Of a stretch of 27,909 nucleotides of DNA, positions 14,586 to 21,879 are shown piece after piece. The first letter of the stretch is position 1, and each line of letters begins with the position of its first letter. The position numbers were made by a program, and so were the translations under genes. The notes beneath the pieces were generated by a model. It saw only the letters and a list, made by a program, of their open reading frames with translations, was not told the DNA's origin and searched no databases. This DNA comes from Actinomyces sp. (lineage in GTDB: Bacteria > Actinomycetota > Actinomycetes > Actinomycetales > Actinomycetaceae), in contig DUQT01000013.1 of the NCBI GenBank assembly GCA_012837655.1, positions 1 through 27,909 on the forward strand, in the 5' to 3' direction.

Positions 14586-14745
14586 GTTGCCAACTTATCC
14601 ACTTCTTAGACATTTCTTTGTAACTTGCGAATATTGGTCGCCTGTTAGCGGATTTTCGAGGGCGGGGCAAAGCTGTGTCCGTGGTGACTGCTAGTCTTTT
14701 TATTAGTGAAAGATCAGCCAGGAATCTGCGGGTTTAGGAGGTTTG

Positions 14746-16146
14746 GTGGCAAAGAAACCGACGTTGCAGTACGAGTGCTCGGAGTGCGGCTGGACTACAT
14801 CCAAGTGGATTGGCCAGTGCCGTCAGTGCTCGGCGTGGGGAACGCTTGAGGAGAAGACGCCGGTGGTGGCTTCACCGAGCAGGTCTGCGGTTTCCCAGCC
14901 TCTGACGCCGAGGTCGGAGGCCGCGCCTATTTCACAGGTTTCTGCCGATGTGGCTAGGTACCGCTCAACCGGCGTCTCGGAGCTCGACCGCGTCCTTGGC
15001 GGCGGCATTGTTCCCGGCGCAGTCGTACTCCTTGCCGGCGAACCTGGGGTTGGTAAATCAACGCTCCTGCTTGATGTGGCAGCCAAGTCGGCGCAGGACT
15101 CCAAAGAGCACGGAATGGGACCGGTCCTCTATATTTCTGCAGAAGAATCGGCCTCGCAGATTAGACTGCGCGCCGAGAGAATCGGCGCGCTTCACGACGA
15201 GCTGTTACTAGCTGCAGAATCTAACCTTGAGACCATCCTGGGTCACGTCGAATCACAACGCCCTTCACTGCTAATAGTCGACTCGGTGCAAACTATCTTC
15301 AGCCACGATGTTGATGGATCTGCTGGCGGAGTAGCGCAGGTTCGAGCTGTGGCGGCGCGGCTAATCCACGTGGCTAAGGAGCTCAATCTTCCAGTCATCC
15401 TCGTCGGTCACGTCACGAAAGACGGTGGGATTGCTGGGCCTCGAATCCTGGAGCACCTGGTAGACGTCGTGTGCCAGTTTGAAGGGGACCGACATGCGCG
15501 ACTTCGCCTGCTACGAGCTGTTAAGAATCGCTACGGCCCAACTGATGAAGTCGGCTGCTTCGACCTGCGTGACTCGGGCATCATTGGCCTACCGGATCCA
15601 TCCGGGCTGTTCCTGTCCCAAACTGGTTCAGATACTCCCGGAACCTGCATTACTGTGACACTGGAGGGACGCCGACCGATACCAACTGAAGTCCAGTCAC
15701 TGGTTACGCACACAAATGCTGGTAGCCCGCGCAGAACGACCTCGGGAATCGACCACTCCCGCGTATCTATGATGCTGGCAGTTTGTCAGGCGCGACTTGG
15801 TGTCGATACTTCATCTTCGGATGTTTACGTGTCCACGGTTGGAGGCGCGAAAACGTCTGAGCCGGCCGCTGATTTGGCTGCGGCACTCGCAATAATTTCC
15901 GCGGCCTGGAACCGCGCGATGGTTAAGGGCACGATTGCCGTGGGCGAAGTGGGATTAACAGGTGAGATTAGGGCAACTTCTGGCGTGCAACGACGCCTAA
16001 GTGAAGCTGCCCGGCTAGGATTTAAGAAGGCGATCGTTCCTTCCACTGGAAGTGATGATTTGCGTGCTGTGGAAGGTCTAACTATCTACCCTGTTTCAGA
16101 CTTGACAACAGCCGTCAGGGTGGGACTAGAGAAACCTTCCTCGTGA
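14746..16146 (+). CDS. radA: DNA repair protein RadA
   Basis: Branch-migration helicase/ATPase that aids RecA-dependent recombination, 466 residues from GTG 14746. Domains in order: a zinc finger with C11, C14, C25 and C28 (CSECGWTTSKWIGQCRQC), a RecA-like ATPase with Walker A AGEPGVGKST near residue 100 and Walker B LLIVDSVQT, the RadA-specific KNRYGPTDEVG motif, and a C-terminal Lon-protease-like domain (IAVGEVGLTGEIRATSGVQRR) without an obvious active-site Ser-Lys pair. AGGAGG precedes the start; a TTG at 14743 is possible but too close to that site. disA follows 34 bases downstream, so the two are very probably co-transcribed, an arrangement shared with other Gram-positive bacteria in which DisA scans DNA and RadA processes the same recombination intermediates. 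Confidence 0.97.
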   Translation: MAKKPTLQYECSECGWTTSKWIGQCRQCSAWGTLEEKTPVVASPSRSAVSQPLTPRSEAAPISQVSADVARYRSTGVSELDRVLGGGIVPGAVVLLAGEPGVGKSTLLLDVAAKSAQDSKEHGMGPVLYISAEESASQIRLRAERIGALHDELLLAAESNLETILGHVESQRPSLLIVDSVQTIFSHDVDGSAGGVAQVRAVAARLIHVAKELNLPVILVGHVTKDGGIAGPRILEHLVDVVCQFEGDRHARLRLLRAVKNRYGPTDEVGCFDLRDSGIIGLPDPSGLFLSQTGSDTPGTCITVTLEGRRPIPTEVQSLVTHTNAGSPRRTTSGIDHSRVSMMLAVCQARLGVDTSSSDVYVSTVGGAKTSEPAADLAAALAIISAAWNRAMVKGTIAVGEVGLTGEIRATSGVQRRLSEAARLGFKKAIVPSTGSDDLRAVEGLTIYPVSDLTTAVRVGLEKPSS

Positions 16147-16180
16147 TAAAAATGAAGGCAGAGGATAGAACGAAGAGGTT

Positions 16181-17254
16181 ATGACGACTCCAGAAGCTGA
16201 AACCATGCGCAGAGCATTGAAGGCTCTGGCTCCCGGCACCCAGCTACGCGAGGGCCTGGAACGTATTCAGCATGGCCACACAGGCGCGTTGATCGTCCTC
16301 GGATATTCGAAAGAAGTGGAAGCACTTTGTTCCGGTGGTTTCGAACTTGACGTGGAGTTCTCTGGTGCGCGATTGAGGGAACTCGCGAAAATGGACGGCG
16401 CCGTGATCGTCTCATCCGACCTGAAACGGATTCGCCGCGCAAACGTTCAACTGATCCCCAACGCCGCGATCACGACAACGGAATCCGGAATGCGCCACCG
16501 CACGGCTGAACGCATGGCTCAACAAACCGGCGTTCCCGTGATTTCCCTGTCCGCTTCGATGCGTCTAATCACTGTTTACGTAGGGAAACTGCGCAGAACT
16601 TTGATTGAGGTTGAAACCCTGCTGTCTCGCGCAAACCTGGCGCTGGACACGCTGGATCGGTACTCGCAGAGGTTGGACGAGGACCTCACGACCCTCACGA
16701 TTTTGGAGCAGCGCGAAACCGTAACAGTGCGTGACGTTGCGACGACACTTCAACGTATGGAGATGATTCGCCGCATTCACGCTGAGATTTCCGGTTACCT
16801 AGAAGAACTAGGAACTGAGGGGCGTCTGCTTGAGCTTCAGCTGGATGATCTGGTTCGCGGGGCCGCCTCAGAGCGAACCCTGGTGATCCGCGACTATATC
16901 CGCCAGCCCGAGCGCCTCCCCGCAGCTGAGTTGGCACTGTCTGAACTGGACGGTGAAGCGCTTGTTGACCTTGGTCGTATTTCGGCCACGATCGGGCAGC
17001 CGGTGGTAGATACTTCGGACCTGGATCGAATGGTGGAACCGCGAGGAATTCGTTCGCTCACGATGGTTCCGCGCCTCCCCTGGTCAATCATTGAGGCGCT
17101 CACTGAACGCTGGCAGACGCTTACTAAACTTCGCGAAGCCAGCGCTGAAGAACTTCAAACCATTGAAGGCATCGGCCCCTACCGGGCCAGCCTAATCAGC
17201 GAGTCGCTACAGCGACAGTACGCTGCGGCCTCCCCCGAATCCGTCGGGTGGTAG
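16181..17254 (+). CDS. disA: DNA integrity scanning diadenylate cyclase DisA
   Basis: Makes cyclic di-AMP from two ATP and couples this to DNA integrity. The 357-residue protein has the DAC domain at about 8-145 with the catalytic DGA (72-74, in KMDGAVIVSSD) and RHR (105-107, in GMRHRTAERMA) motifs, a helical spine (about 150-285), and a C-terminal helix-hairpin-helix DNA-binding domain (about 310-345, ASAEELQTIEGIGPYRASLI). Family length is about 355-360, so it is complete. ATG 16181 follows GAAGAGG. It sits directly after radA. c-di-AMP is a global signal for potassium and cell-wall homeostasis, and a TrkH/TrkA pair lies immediately upstream of this region. Identification is certain. Confidence 0.98.
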   Translation: MTTPEAETMRRALKALAPGTQLREGLERIQHGHTGALIVLGYSKEVEALCSGGFELDVEFSGARLRELAKMDGAVIVSSDLKRIRRANVQLIPNAAITTTESGMRHRTAERMAQQTGVPVISLSASMRLITVYVGKLRRTLIEVETLLSRANLALDTLDRYSQRLDEDLTTLTILEQRETVTVRDVATTLQRMEMIRRIHAEISGYLEELGTEGRLLELQLDDLVRGAASERTLVIRDYIRQPERLPAAELALSELDGEALVDLGRISATIGQPVVDTSDLDRMVEPRGIRSLTMVPRLPWSIIEALTERWQTLTKLREASAEELQTIEGIGPYRASLISESLQRQYAAASPESVGW

Positions 17255-17289
17255 CGATCACGCTCGCACGCGCTAAGTTAAACCCGGCT

Positions 17290-17306
17290 CGTGCAAGCCA
17301 TGCACG
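17290..17306. terminator. Weak bidirectional hairpin between disA and the convergent membrane protein gene
   Basis: CGTGCA and TGCACG (6 bp) flank a 5-base loop AGCCA. Only a short T-run (GGGTTTAAC on the minus strand) follows, so assignment as the shared 3' signal of two convergent genes is tentative. Confidence 0.4.
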
Positions 17307-17325
17307 CTCGCTGGTAACTCGCCTA

Positions 17326-18330
17326 CTACTCCGTTGCTACGTCCTGCAACTGAACGGTAATTTCGCCCTTGTCCTCGTCTAAGAACTTGATCTTCATGAC
17401 GTAGGTTCCCGCGGCCGCCACATCGCCAGGATTGCAGTCCTGGTAATCGTTACCGTCCCACGAAACCGTCGTGTTCCAGCTTCTACCCGACCCAATCAAA
17501 AGCGGTTTCGTGTCCTCCGGGTCCCCGCACGCAGTCGTATCAACCAGCTGATACGTACCGGACGTAACAACAAGCCCCACAGAGCTTGCAGACCCATCAG
17601 TCAAGCACGGCTCAGAACCCTTGTTAGTAACAGTGATCTGCGTGTTCCAGCCGGATCCCACACTTGCCGTAGTGGAATGGTCACCGATCTTGAAGTCAAG
17701 ATTTTCCGGTGAGCACTCCGCAATCGGAGCCGCAACTTCACGTTCCTGCACAGAATCAAGGATCGCCTGGCGCTCCTCCAAACTGCGCGTCGCGGACGAA
17801 AACAACATGTACCCGGCCACGCCGATCAACGCGATAACCAGCACCACAACCACCGCGATTGGGATCGTGCGATTGCGTCCCCCACCGGCAGAACCACTCT
17901 GACGGACCTTCTTCTTACTTTTCGAGGGCGCGGCTTGACTCTCGCGACCGCTGCGGCCAGCACTCGAACTCGCATCTTGACGTGCTGAACCCGAACGCCC
18001 AGCTTGCCGTCCTGCTCCTGAACGCCCAGCATTCGGCCGTCCAGTTTGACGTCCTGCCTGGCGTCCAGTCGTTGAGCGTTGCGAACTCTGCCGGCCAGTT
18101 CCTGCCCGCCCGGAACTTGGTGCCCCGGCTCGTTCAGATCCGCCTCGCCGTGCGGAGGCCCGTCCCGATCCACTCGTTGCCGAACCTTGTACGCCAGATC
18201 TACCGGCCCCGGCTCGACCGGAACCGGAGGCTCCGTTTCGTCCAGATGCGGACCGTCCGGTGGCACGCCCTCCTGAACGCCTAGAATTATTGGAACCGGG
18301 ACGGGAGCGTCGACGATCGTCACTATTCAC
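17326..18330 (-). CDS. Single-pass membrane protein with long basic Gly/Arg/Ser tail and extracytoplasmic domain
   Basis: Unrecognised 334-residue protein. Residues 6-150 are low complexity and almost wholly Gly, Arg, Ser, Ala, Gln and Thr (blocks such as GRQAGRQTGRPNAGRSGAGR); between 6 and 118 only E66 is acidic. A single membrane segment (TIPIAVVVVLVIALIGVAGYMLF, about 155-177) follows, then an extracytoplasmic domain of about 155 residues, probably beta-sandwich, with four cysteines (206, 242, 268, 299) that could form two disulfides. Positive-inside topology puts the basic tail in the cytoplasm, where RNA, DNA or acidic-protein binding is possible. Two internal segments look related (GSGWNTQITV and GSGRSWNTTVSW), so the outer domain may be duplicated. 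GTG 18330 starts 3 bases after the DUF3180-gene stop, so it is coupled to the folate operon. Function unknown. Confidence 0.65.
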   Translation of the reverse strand: MNSDDRRRSRPGSNNSRRSGGRATGRSASGRNGASGSGRAGAGRSGVQGSATSGSGRASARRGGSERAGAPSSGRAGTGRQSSQRSTTGRQAGRQTGRPNAGRSGAGRQAGRSGSARQDASSSAGRSGRESQAAPSKSKKKVRQSGSAGGGRNRTIPIAVVVVLVIALIGVAGYMLFSSATRSLEERQAILDSVQEREVAAPIAECSPENLDFKIGDHSTTASVGSGWNTQITVTNKGSEPCLTDGSASSVGLVVTSGTYQLVDTTACGDPEDTKPLLIGSGRSWNTTVSWDGNDYQDCNPGDVAAAGTYVMKIKFLDEDKGEITVQLQDVATE

Positions 18331-18333
18331 CGG

Positions 18334-18798
18334 TTACCCCGCTTTCTGTTCCAAACCGCTTGAGGGCGGCTGTTCGTCATCGTCATCCAGTTGGCACCAG
18401 CGTTCCACGATGATCGCGACAATCAGTAGGATGATGGCTCCCGCACCTGACAGCACGGCGCCCAGCATGGATGCGCGCACGTAATCGGCGTGCATATAGC
18501 GCGTCATCGAGATCAGTGCACCAACAAAAAATCCGATCGTTGCCGCTGAAACCCACGCGGAAGAATACGCAAACATTGCCACATTCATCGCGCCCGTCGC
18601 AGTCATGCTGGTGTCTTCCTTTTCCTTGAACGCGACAACTTTGCGGCCAAAATAAAACAGCGTGGCGGCGACCAGAACAAAGATAAGACCGGTAAACGGC
18701 GTGAACATGATCGTCGGAAATACCAGCAGCAGCACCACGCCCACAGCCGCAAATATCGTCGCCGGTATCAACAACCTGGGAAGGCTGAGGGGCTTCAC
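18334..18798 (-). CDS. DUF3180-family membrane protein
   Basis: 154-residue membrane protein with four predicted helices: two near the N-terminus (LLIPATIFAAVGVVLLLVF; FTPFTGLIFVLVAATLFYFG) and two in the second half (SSAWVSAATIGFFVGALIS; AVLSGAGAIILLIVAIIVE). The short C-terminus is acidic (DDDDEQPPSSG). Size, topology and position immediately after folK match the actinobacterial DUF3180 family, whose role is not established. Its GTG start overlaps the folB-folK stop by 4 bases (GTGA), a sign of translational coupling, and the basic-tail membrane protein follows 3 bases later. A role linked to folate synthesis is only suggested by this conserved neighbourhood. The match was made by architecture and context, not by database search. 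Confidence 0.8.
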   Translation of the reverse strand: MKPLSLPRLLIPATIFAAVGVVLLLVFPTIMFTPFTGLIFVLVAATLFYFGRKVVAFKEKEDTSMTATGAMNVAMFAYSSAWVSAATIGFFVGALISMTRYMHADYVRASMLGAVLSGAGAIILLIVAIIVERWCQLDDDDEQPPSSGLEQKAG

Positions 18799-20405
18799 GA
18801 CTCGATCTCGCCTTCCTCTTCACCTGGTTTAACGACCGGGATCGCGCCGGTTACTGTGGGGCGCATGATTGTGCGGCGCGAAATCCGCGTTGGCGGTTCA
18901 GTGATTGGGATTAGCCCCGTTGCAAAGTCGTCTGCTAATCCGCTTTCCATTCGTGGACGAGGGCGGTGCTTGGCCCTCCTCTGGATGGGGCGCTTAGGTT
19001 CGATTGGGAACAGTTCGTCAGCGTCGTCAACAATGCGTTGCGCCTTCCTGCGATGCCAATTCGGGAGGGCGCGCTTGGCTTGCGGTTCGGTGCCCGCCAG
19101 GTGCCGTGGCTCAGATTCGCCTATCTGATGAGCCTGGGTTTGCGCTTTTGCTTCGATCCCGTCGGTGGCATGACGTGGGCGGCGAACGTCAGATCGGGAA
19201 GCGGAAGGGCTTCCCGCGGACGCGGATTCATGGCTACTTTGACTCAGTGTTCCGTTGTATCCGCGGTCTGCGGAAGCAGTAACGGAGGCACGCGCGTGTT
19301 CACTGGGCACTGGCGTGCTGTGGAGGACACTTTCACTGGGTTGGATTAGGCCTACATGGACTTCTTCCTCACCCGGATAGATGCCCTGCGCGGCCTGCTC
19401 AACCCAGAAGTCCGCGACGTGTTCGATTTCCTGGTCCCGTACCTGCTCCACCAGCACATCAACGCGTCCATGCCGGCCAACAGTCGCGTTTTGATCCACC
19501 TGTAGCCAGGGCTCTAGGACAAACGCACGTTCGTGAGCCCGCGGATGCGGCAGGATAAGTTTCGGATCATCACTGCGGATGCCCTCATATGTGATGATGT
19601 CCAGATCCAGCGTGCGCGGGCCCCAGTGTTCGGTGCGAACGCGACCGTGGTCGGCCTCGATCTGCTGAATAACCGCAAAAAGTCCAAGTGGGCTAAGTGA
19701 CGTACGAACTTCCGCGACCGCGTTGTAGTAATCGTTTTGCGGATCTTGCTCTTCCCCTAGAACGGGGGCGGTGCGGAACAGTGCGGAAACTCCGGTAATG
19801 GAAACGCCGGGCGCATTATCCAAGTCAATCACGGCCTGGCCCAGGGTTTGCCACGGTGTTCCCAGGTTCGCACCAAATGCAATGATTGCGCGCACCTCAT
19901 CGCGTGGCGGCTTCGTGAGGTCGTCATCTTCTACTGGGATCGCTTTTTCATCAAGGGGGCGGCCCGTGCCCGCTACCGACGCTGTTGGACGCTCCTCGCC
20001 CTTACTGCGATTCTCGTCAAGTTCTTCTCGACTACGACGAATGGTCATAGACACGTCTTTGAACTCGTAGTCGATGGGCGCATCAGGTTTGTGCACTTCA
20101 ACTTCGACAATCTGGACGGGCTCGTACTTGAGCACAGCTTCGGCGACTCTTTGGGCCAGGGTCTCAATAAGGTAGACCGGCGGCCCTGCAAGTATGGCGT
20201 TGACGTCAGCTGCGACCTCGGAATAATCAACGGTTCGCGAAAGGTCATCATCGGTTGCGGCGCTACGCGTGTCAACATGCATGATTACGTCTACGCGGAA
20301 GGGTTGCCCGTCGCGTCGTTCGGACGGGTAAACGCCATGTTTGCCGGTGGCGGTGAGGCCCAAAATCTTGATTACGTCTAAGTCACTGGTATTAAGCAGT
20401 TTCAT
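18795..20405 (-). CDS. folB-folK: Bifunctional dihydroneopterin aldolase / HPPK with long C-terminal tail
   Basis: Two consecutive folate enzymes on one 536-residue chain. FolB (about 1-125) cleaves dihydroneopterin: HGVYPSERRDGQPFRVDV (23-40), TVDYSEV with Y61, and VHKPDAP with K106. A charged linker (126-170) leads to FolK (about 171-335), which pyrophosphorylates 6-hydroxymethyl-dihydropterin: IAFGANLG, ALFRTAPV and the signature WGPRTLDLDII (261-271), then LPHPRAHERAFVLEPW. Residues 336-536 are a Ser/Pro/Arg-rich, probably disordered tail ending in two related TGxIP segments (TGLIPITEP and TGAIPVVKP). FolB and FolK occur fused in several bacteria; the 200-residue tail is unusual. Start ATG 20405 follows GGGAGG; an in-frame extension to 20519 overlaps folP and is rejected. 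It follows folP by 22 bases and overlaps the next gene by 4. Confidence 0.95.
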   Translation of the reverse strand: MKLLNTSDLDVIKILGLTATGKHGVYPSERRDGQPFRVDVIMHVDTRSAATDDDLSRTVDYSEVAADVNAILAGPPVYLIETLAQRVAEAVLKYEPVQIVEVEVHKPDAPIDYEFKDVSMTIRRSREELDENRSKGEERPTASVAGTGRPLDEKAIPVEDDDLTKPPRDEVRAIIAFGANLGTPWQTLGQAVIDLDNAPGVSITGVSALFRTAPVLGEEQDPQNDYYNAVAEVRTSLSPLGLFAVIQQIEADHGRVRTEHWGPRTLDLDIITYEGIRSDDPKLILPHPRAHERAFVLEPWLQVDQNATVGRHGRVDVLVEQVRDQEIEHVADFWVEQAAQGIYPGEEEVHVGLIQPSESVLHSTPVPSEHARASVTASADRGYNGTLSQSSHESASAGSPSASRSDVRRPRHATDGIEAKAQTQAHQIGESEPRHLAGTEPQAKRALPNWHRRKAQRIVDDADELFPIEPKRPIQRRAKHRPRPRMESGLADDFATGLIPITEPPTRISRRTIMRPTVTGAIPVVKPGEEEGEIES

Positions 20406-20427
20406 TGATGGGCCTCCCTTCGAAATC

Positions 20428-21285
20428 CTATTGTTCCATCGTTGCACGAAGCCAACGCGTTCCAGCGCGTATTGCCGCGGCGTTTCCTTTTGCCTCATGG
20501 ACTCGCACGGCCCACGCACCCTGCGCTGCTACCAGGGTAGTGATTGCCGCAGTTAGGTCGTCAACTGAAATTGTATCGTCAGCTATTGCCTGCACAAACC
20601 GCTTCCGCGAATGCCCAATCAAGACTGGGTACGGGCAGCGTTCCAAAAGTTCAGAAGTGTGGGCAAGGATTTCCCAAGACGCCTCAACGGTCTTTGCAAA
20701 CCCCAGGCCGGGGTCGACGATGATCCGCTCGGGCTTCACGCCGGCTGCAATCACCCGGTCGACCTGTTTGGAAACCTCGTTCAAAACGACGTCTATCGAA
20801 CCCTTTTCCAGGATCTTCTCATCGGCCGCACCGGGGAATCCGCGCCAGTGCTGAATCACGCACACAGCGTCCGTTTCCGCCATCACCGAAGCCATATCGG
20901 GATCCCAGCAGGCGCCGGACACGTCGTTGATTATGTGTGCTCCCGCTTCACAAACCGCTCGTGCTGTCTCGGAGTTGATGGTATCCACAGAAACCACCAC
21001 ACCCCTTGCGACGAGCGTAGAAACGACCTCTAAAATCCGGCCAAGTTCTTCCGCGGGATCGATACGCACGGATCCGGGACGCGTTGATTCGCCCCCAATA
21101 TCGATAATGTCCGCGCCCTGATCCACGAGGTCGAGTGCGTGCTCGACGGCTTCATTGACACCGAACCACCTGCCACCGTCCGAAAAAGAGTCCGGGGTGA
21201 CATTCACGATCCCCATCATCAGCGTGCGATTGCTGGGGAGGGGATGCTGCAGTTCGGTTGCGAAGCTCGGCGCGGGGAAACGCAT
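20428..21285 (-). CDS. folP: Dihydropteroate synthase
   Basis: Joins 6-hydroxymethyl-dihydropterin pyrophosphate with p-aminobenzoate to give dihydropteroate, the sulfonamide-sensitive step. 285 residues, TIM-barrel. Signatures: GIVNVTPDSFSDGGRWF near residue 25, DIIDIGGESTRPGS (pterin/phosphate loops), ISVDTINSE-type VSVDTINSETARA, HIINDVSG, IVDPGLGFAKT and VLIGHSRKRF. All catalytic loop motifs are intact. ATG 21285 follows the folE TAA with no spacing at all, so translation is coupled. The substrate is made by the FolB-FolK protein encoded next. Identification is certain. Resistance-linked changes cannot be judged from this sequence alone. Confidence 0.98.
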   Translation of the reverse strand: MRFPAPSFATELQHPLPSNRTLMMGIVNVTPDSFSDGGRWFGVNEAVEHALDLVDQGADIIDIGGESTRPGSVRIDPAEELGRILEVVSTLVARGVVVSVDTINSETARAVCEAGAHIINDVSGACWDPDMASVMAETDAVCVIQHWRGFPGAADEKILEKGSIDVVLNEVSKQVDRVIAAGVKPERIIVDPGLGFAKTVEASWEILAHTSELLERCPYPVLIGHSRKRFVQAIADDTISVDDLTAAITTLVAAQGAWAVRVHEAKGNAAAIRAGTRWLRATMEQ

Positions 21286-21870
21286 TTAGTTGCGGCCTCC
21301 CATGACCAAGGTCATCATTTCTTGGCGCGTTGCTGGGCTGTTCATGACGCCGCGCAGCGCGGATGTGACCGTTGAGGCACCCGGCTTGCGGATACCACGC
21401 ATGGTCATACACATGTGCTCGGCCTCGATAATCACGCATGCGCCCTGTGGATTCAATTTTTGTACGAGGGCGTCTGCGATCTGCGAGGTCAGTCGCTCCT
21501 GCACCTGCGGGCGACGGGCGTAACCTTCGACCACGCGCGCGAGTTTCGACAGTCCGGTAACGGTGTTGTTCTTCGGAATGTAGGCGACGTGTGCCTTGCC
21601 GTAGAAGGGAAGCAGGTGGTGTTCGCACACGGAGTGGAACTCAATGTCGCGGACCAAAACCATTTCCTCGTGATCCACGTGGAAGTGCTTTTCCAGGTGC
21701 ACGGATGGGTCCTCGTGCAGGCCGGAGGTCATTTCCGCCCAGGCGCGCGCCATGCGGGCTGGGGTTTCCTTCAGGCCCTCACGGTCGGGGTCCTCTCCAA
21801 AGGCGGTTAGGAGGTCGCGAACAGCTCGTTCAACACCAGCTGCGTCGTAGTTATTCATGGCTTCTTTCAT
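21286..21870 (-). CDS. folE: GTP cyclohydrolase I
   Basis: First enzyme of folate synthesis: opens GTP and rearranges it to dihydroneopterin triphosphate. 194 residues, normal length. The zinc site is C82, H85 (EFHSVCEHHLLPF) and C154 (EAEHMCMTMRGI); KPGASTVTSALRG is the conserved C-terminal substrate loop. ATG 21870 or the in-frame ATG 21858 could start the protein; neither has a textbook ribosome binding site, and the longer form is given. It follows ftsH by 9 bases and touches folP, placing it as the first folate gene of the run. Identification is certain. Confidence 0.98.
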   Translation of the reverse strand: MKEAMNNYDAAGVERAVRDLLTAFGEDPDREGLKETPARMARAWAEMTSGLHEDPSVHLEKHFHVDHEEMVLVRDIEFHSVCEHHLLPFYGKAHVAYIPKNNTVTGLSKLARVVEGYARRPQVQERLTSQIADALVQKLNPQGACVIIEAEHMCMTMRGIRKPGASTVTSALRGVMNSPATRQEMMTLVMGGRN

Positions 21871-21879
21871 TGGTCTTTT

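Noticed and set aside
18795..20519. Longer FolB start at 20519
   Set aside because: It would overlap the end of folP, lacks an RBS, and FolB homologues begin at the ATG 20405 region.
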